Below are positions 61,306 to 64,000 of a stretch of 64,000 bases of DNA, piece by piece; position 1 is the stretch's first letter, and each line of letters begins with the position of its first letter. The notes below the pieces were generated by a model. That model did no database searches, was not told the origin of the DNA, and saw only the letters and a list, made by a program, of their open reading frames with translations. The translations under genes and the position numbers were made by a program. This stretch comes from Vibrio penaeicida (GTDB lineage: Bacteria; Pseudomonadota; Gammaproteobacteria; Enterobacterales; Vibrionaceae). The stretch is from NCBI RefSeq assembly GCF_002933855.1, contig NZ_BFAQ01000055.1:34196-98195 (forward strand), written 5' to 3'.

Positions 61306-62772
61306 ATGAGCAGAACATTGGTGATTGATCCGGTTACCCGAATAGAAGGGCACGGCAAGGTAACACTTCAACTTGATGACAGCAATAAAGTAACAGACGC
61401 AAAACTGCAAGTTGTCGAGTTTAGGGGGTTTGAGCGATTTATTCAGGGGCACCCATATTGGGAAGCCCCAATGTTGTTACAACGCATTTGTGGTATTTGT
61501 TTTGTGAGCCACCATTTGTGTGGCGCGAAAGCACTTGATGACATGGTCGGCGTAGGATTGAGTGATGGCATCCAAATGCTGCCTACGCCAGAAAAAATGC
61601 GTCGTTTAGGGCATTACGCACAACAATTGCAGTCACATGTTACGGCGTATTTCTACCTGATCGCTCCGGAGATGGTGTTTGGAATTGAAGAGGCACCAGA
61701 AAAACGGAATATCTTAGGGCTTGCTGAAGCAAATCCTGATTTAGTTAAAAGAGTGATTGAGCTTCGTCGCTGGGGACAAGAGCTTATTCAGGCGGTATTG
61801 GGTAAACGGATGCACGGGATCAGCTCCATTCCGGGAGGAGTGAATAGCAGTATGTCTGAGGAGCAAAGGGATCGTTTTCTAAACGGTGACAAAGACATTC
61901 TTTCAATCGATCAAGTCATTGATTATGCGCAAGATGCTCTTGATCTTTTTTATGATTATCATGAAAAACATAGGCAAGAAATTGACAGCTTTGGTGTCGT
62001 GGAAGCTTTGGATATGTGTCTTGTAGACGAAAACGGAGACGTTGACTACTACCACGGTACATTGAAAGTTATAGACAAAGACAAGAATACGGTTCTAGAA
62101 ACGGATTATCATAACTATCTTGATTACTTCTCTGAAGCGACAGAGCCATGGAGCTATATGAAGTTCCCTTACCTCAAGTCTTTGGGTAGAGATAAGGGTT
62201 CCGTTCGGGTTGGCCCGCTCGCACGGGTTAACGTAACGCGCCGTTACAACACACCTTTAGCTCAAGAAGCACTGGAAAGCTTTCATAGTTATACACACGG
62301 TAAAGCGAATAATATGACGCTACATACCAACTGGGCGAGAGCGATTGAAATTCTTCATTCTGCAGAACTGATTAAAGAGTTGTTGGTTGATCCAGACTTA
62401 CAAGGAGAGCAACTGATCATCACCCCAGAAAAAGGGGCTTGGACGGGAGAGGGAATTGGAGTTGTTGAAGCACCTCGTGGAACGCTGCTTCACCATTATC
62501 GCGCTGATGAAGCCGGTAATATGACGTTTGCCAATTTGATCGTCTCTACCACTCAAAACAACCAAGTGATGAACCGAACGGTGCAGTCAGTGGCACAGGA
62601 CTGGATTTCGGGTAAACCAGAGATCACTGAAGGTATGATGAATGCAATCGAAGTAGGGATTAGAGCCTATGATCCCTGTTTAAGTTGTGCGACTCATGCA
62701 ATGGGGCAAATGCCGTTGAAAGTCTCCCTTATTGATAAATCAGGGAGGCTATTGGATGAAAAATACAGATAG
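61306..62772 (+). CDS. hoxH: NAD-reducing hydrogenase large subunit HoxH
   Basis: The 488-residue catalytic subunit has two NiFe-ligand pairs: RICGICFVSHHLCGAKA near 60-76 and DPCLSCATHAMGQMP near 457-471. About 20 residues after the second pair form the C-terminal peptide removed by the HoxW protease after Ni insertion. H2 is split here and electrons pass via HoxY, HoxU and HoxF to NAD+. ATG 61306 (MSRTLVIDPVTRIEGHG) is preferred over 61291 because GGAAGGGATT precedes it. The hoxW start overlaps the 3' end. Confidence 0.95.
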   Translation: MSRTLVIDPVTRIEGHGKVTLQLDDSNKVTDAKLQVVEFRGFERFIQGHPYWEAPMLLQRICGICFVSHHLCGAKALDDMVGVGLSDGIQMLPTPEKMRRLGHYAQQLQSHVTAYFYLIAPEMVFGIEEAPEKRNILGLAEANPDLVKRVIELRRWGQELIQAVLGKRMHGISSIPGGVNSSMSEEQRDRFLNGDKDILSIDQVIDYAQDALDLFYDYHEKHRQEIDSFGVVEALDMCLVDENGDVDYYHGTLKVIDKDKNTVLETDYHNYLDYFSEATEPWSYMKFPYLKSLGRDKGSVRVGPLARVNVTRRYNTPLAQEALESFHSYTHGKANNMTLHTNWARAIEILHSAELIKELLVDPDLQGEQLIITPEKGAWTGEGIGVVEAPRGTLLHHYRADEAGNMTFANLIVSTTQNNQVMNRTVQSVAQDWISGKPEITEGMMNAIEVGIRAYDPCLSCATHAMGQMPLKVSLIDKSGRLLDEKYR

Positions 62773-63250
62773 TCCGATACCACTTAACTCGTTTGACCTA
62801 ATCTATGGAATTGGCAATATCGGTAGGCAAGATGATGGTTTGGGATGGGCTTTTATTGATGAAATTGAAAAGAAGTACGATATCAATGGCGTACTGGTTC
62901 GACATTATCAGCTCTTTTTTGAAGATGTGGATTTATTGCGGCGCCACAAAAGAGTGTTGTTTGTTGATGCCACAAAATGCTCTGATACCGAGAGTTTTTC
63001 CCTATCAAGAGTCGAGCCAAGACTGGATGATTCATTTACTTCACATGCCATTACGGTGCAGACTATTTTAGCTCTGTGCCACAACGTGTATCAGTCGTAT
63101 CCGGATGTTTGGCTGTTAGCGATAAAAGGTGATGAATGGGAGCTTAAGCTTGGTCTTACTGATCGTGCACGGAAAAGGTTAAATCGCGCTATCAATGAGG
63201 TGATGACGGTGGGTGTTTATCCGTGCGGGTTGGCGATGGCTAACGTTTAA
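62756..63250 (+). CDS. hoxW: Hydrogenase maturation protease HoxW
   Basis: The 164-residue endopeptidase has the nickel-binding peptidase motif YGIGNIGRQDDGLGWAFIDEIE near 17-38, with two Asp in RQDDG and VLFVDATK near 67. The C-terminal His expected in this family is present (SFTSHAITVQT near 95). It cleaves the C-terminal peptide of HoxH. ATG 62756 follows GGGAGG and lies 17 bases inside hoxH; the frame from 62732 is rejected for lack of a site. Confidence 0.9.
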   Translation: MKNTDSPIPLNSFDLIYGIGNIGRQDDGLGWAFIDEIEKKYDINGVLVRHYQLFFEDVDLLRRHKRVLFVDATKCSDTESFSLSRVEPRLDDSFTSHAITVQTILALCHNVYQSYPDVWLLAIKGDEWELKLGLTDRARKRLNRAINEVMTVGVYPCGLAMANV

Positions 63251-63276
63251 GTCTTATTAAATCAAGGAGTGAAGTA

Positions 63277-63780
63277 ATGAACAAACCTCAAATAGAGCAA
63301 GTAGTGAAGCAGATAATTCAGGCACCGATAGGCTCCTATATTGGCGAGGAGGGAGCGCAGGTACTCGCTCAGCGAGCAGCTCGAATTGAAAAGCTGAAAG
63401 ATAGTGCATTTTTATATCATCAGGGAGATTCAGCAAGCAGTTTTTATATGGTCACGACTGGTCGGCTTGGATTAGTAAGGGAGAACCAGAAAACGGGTAA
63501 AATTACGCTACTGCATGTACTTGAAGAAGGCGATCTGATTGGTGAGCTGAGTTTTATTGATGGTGAACCAAGAAGCGTGTCTGTGCAGGCGCTCGGCGAA
63601 GCATCTGTCTTATGCTTTGATCGGCAGGATATCGACCCATTAATTGATGAGTACCCAAAAGTTATCTTTAACTTTATGCGAGCGATTGTGAAACGGGTTC
63701 ATCACACGGTGTCAGCTATCGGTCAGCAGCAATCTGAGCTAACGCATTATATTGCCACCGGTGGCAGAGGTCGTTCGTAA
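63277..63780 (+). CDS. hoxI: HoxI, cyclic-nucleotide-binding-domain hydrogenase subunit
   Basis: The 167-residue protein has a cNMP-binding beta-roll (about 25-125; FLYHQGDSASSFYMVTTGRLGLV, EGDLIGELSFIDGEPRSVSVQAL), with a helical tail and no DNA-binding domain. The length equals that of Cupriavidus HoxI (167), the subunit that allows NADPH-dependent activation of the soluble hydrogenase (family knowledge). Its place after hoxW repeats the hoxFUYHWI order of that operon. SD AAGGAG precedes the ATG. Confidence 0.88.
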   Translation: MNKPQIEQVVKQIIQAPIGSYIGEEGAQVLAQRAARIEKLKDSAFLYHQGDSASSFYMVTTGRLGLVRENQKTGKITLLHVLEEGDLIGELSFIDGEPRSVSVQALGEASVLCFDRQDIDPLIDEYPKVIFNFMRAIVKRVHHTVSAIGQQQSELTHYIATGGRGRS

Positions 63781-63874
63781 TTCCGTCTAGCTATCCAGCC
63801 TTATACAAGGCGTAGGTAGCCATATTCACTGCTTACGAAAGTGATAATTTTCCGACAAATGGAATTCGCCAACC

Positions 63875-63908
63875 GAGCCCTTATGCTGATGCTAGGGCTC
63901 TTTTCTTA
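63875..63908 (+). terminator. Rho-independent terminator of the hox operon
   Basis: GAGCCCT (63875-63881) and AGGGCTC (63894-63900) form a 7-bp stem with a 12-base loop, followed by TTTTCTT. Confidence 0.75.
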
Positions 63909-63948
63909 TGTTCCCTCCATAAATCCCAGAGTAAATATGAATATGCCA

Positions 63949-64000
63949 ACTGAACAGTTTCTTTGCAGTTTTGAAAAAATTTGCAAAGAAACTGTTCAGT
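63949..64000. repeat. Perfect 19-bp inverted repeat at the window edge
   Basis: ACTGAACAGTTTCTTTGCA (63949-63967) is the exact reverse complement of TGCAAAGAAACTGTTCAGT (63982-64000), with a 14-base spacer. It lies 41 bases after the hox terminator and may extend past the edge. It could be two facing ends of an insertion sequence, a mini-element, or a large operator. Confidence 0.8.

Noticed and set aside
1..64000. CRISPR array, phage or integron
   Set aside because: No regularly spaced repeats with unique spacers, no phage structural genes, and no integrase or attC-like repeats were seen in the window.

Overview
The window looks like part of a Vibrionaceae (Vibrio-like) chromosome. Evidence for this is the moderate GC with AT-rich spacers, a ravA-viaA pair, tRNA-Cys/tRNA-Leu(UAA) arrays, nirBDC-cobA, an M9 collagenase, a Fur-boxed ferric-siderophore ABC operon, and short intergenic hairpins of a Vibrio style. 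The genus is inferred from protein character and gene order; no database search was possible.

Layout. 1-8.5 kb holds housekeeping genes: acpH, an rhlE-type helicase, a glycerophosphodiester phosphodiesterase, ltaE with a NUDIX hydrolase, and ravA-viaA. 8.6-9.3 kb is a Cys-Leu-Cys tRNA array with an rtT-like tandem repeat derived from the tRNA-Leu 3' end. 9.3-21 kb holds a periplasmic/secreted alpha-amylase, a MocR-type regulator, a cytochrome bd operon (cydABX) and a nitrite-ammonification operon (nirBDC-cobA) with an FNR-like site. 21-32 kb holds a MerR-controlled class IV aminotransferase, an RTX-like protein, a second tRNA (Leu-Cys) array, a TPR membrane protein, a four-gene ferric-siderophore importer, and a LysR/HAD pair. 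32-46.7 kb is accessory: gene remnants, a serine hydrolase, a collagenase, a MerR/DUF2938 pair, a second rhlE, two tandem paralogues of a secreted phytase-like esterase family flanking a MITE, an Ada-AlkA/Ogt DNA-alkylation repair pair, and a REC-histidine kinase.

The striking part is 46.7 kb to the end. It is a compact hydrogen-driven carbon-fixation island. On the minus strand lie cbbL-cbbS-cbbQ-cbbO-cbbR (form IA RubisCO, its AAA+/VWA activase, and the LysR regulator). Divergently on the plus strand lie fba-prk-fbp-rpe (Calvin cycle), followed by hoxF-U-Y-H-W-I (NAD-reducing group 3d [NiFe] hydrogenase, its protease and its cNMP-domain subunit, in the gene order known from the Cupriavidus soluble hydrogenase). 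A well-formed sigma-54 -24/-12 element precedes hoxF. NADH made from H2 by HoxFUYHI would feed CO2 fixation by the Cbb enzymes. pgk/gap/tkt, the hyp maturation genes and any hoxA-like activator are not in this window.

The island shows unusual structure. Four of its genes (cbbS, cbbO, fbp, hoxY) have short tandem repeats made from, or placed directly at, their own 3' ends. Its left edge is a 53-bp miniature inverted-repeat element that supplies the stop codons of both convergent flanking genes. Two larger copies of the same element family (297 and 268 bp) occur upstream, and a perfect 19-bp inverted repeat sits at the right edge of the window.
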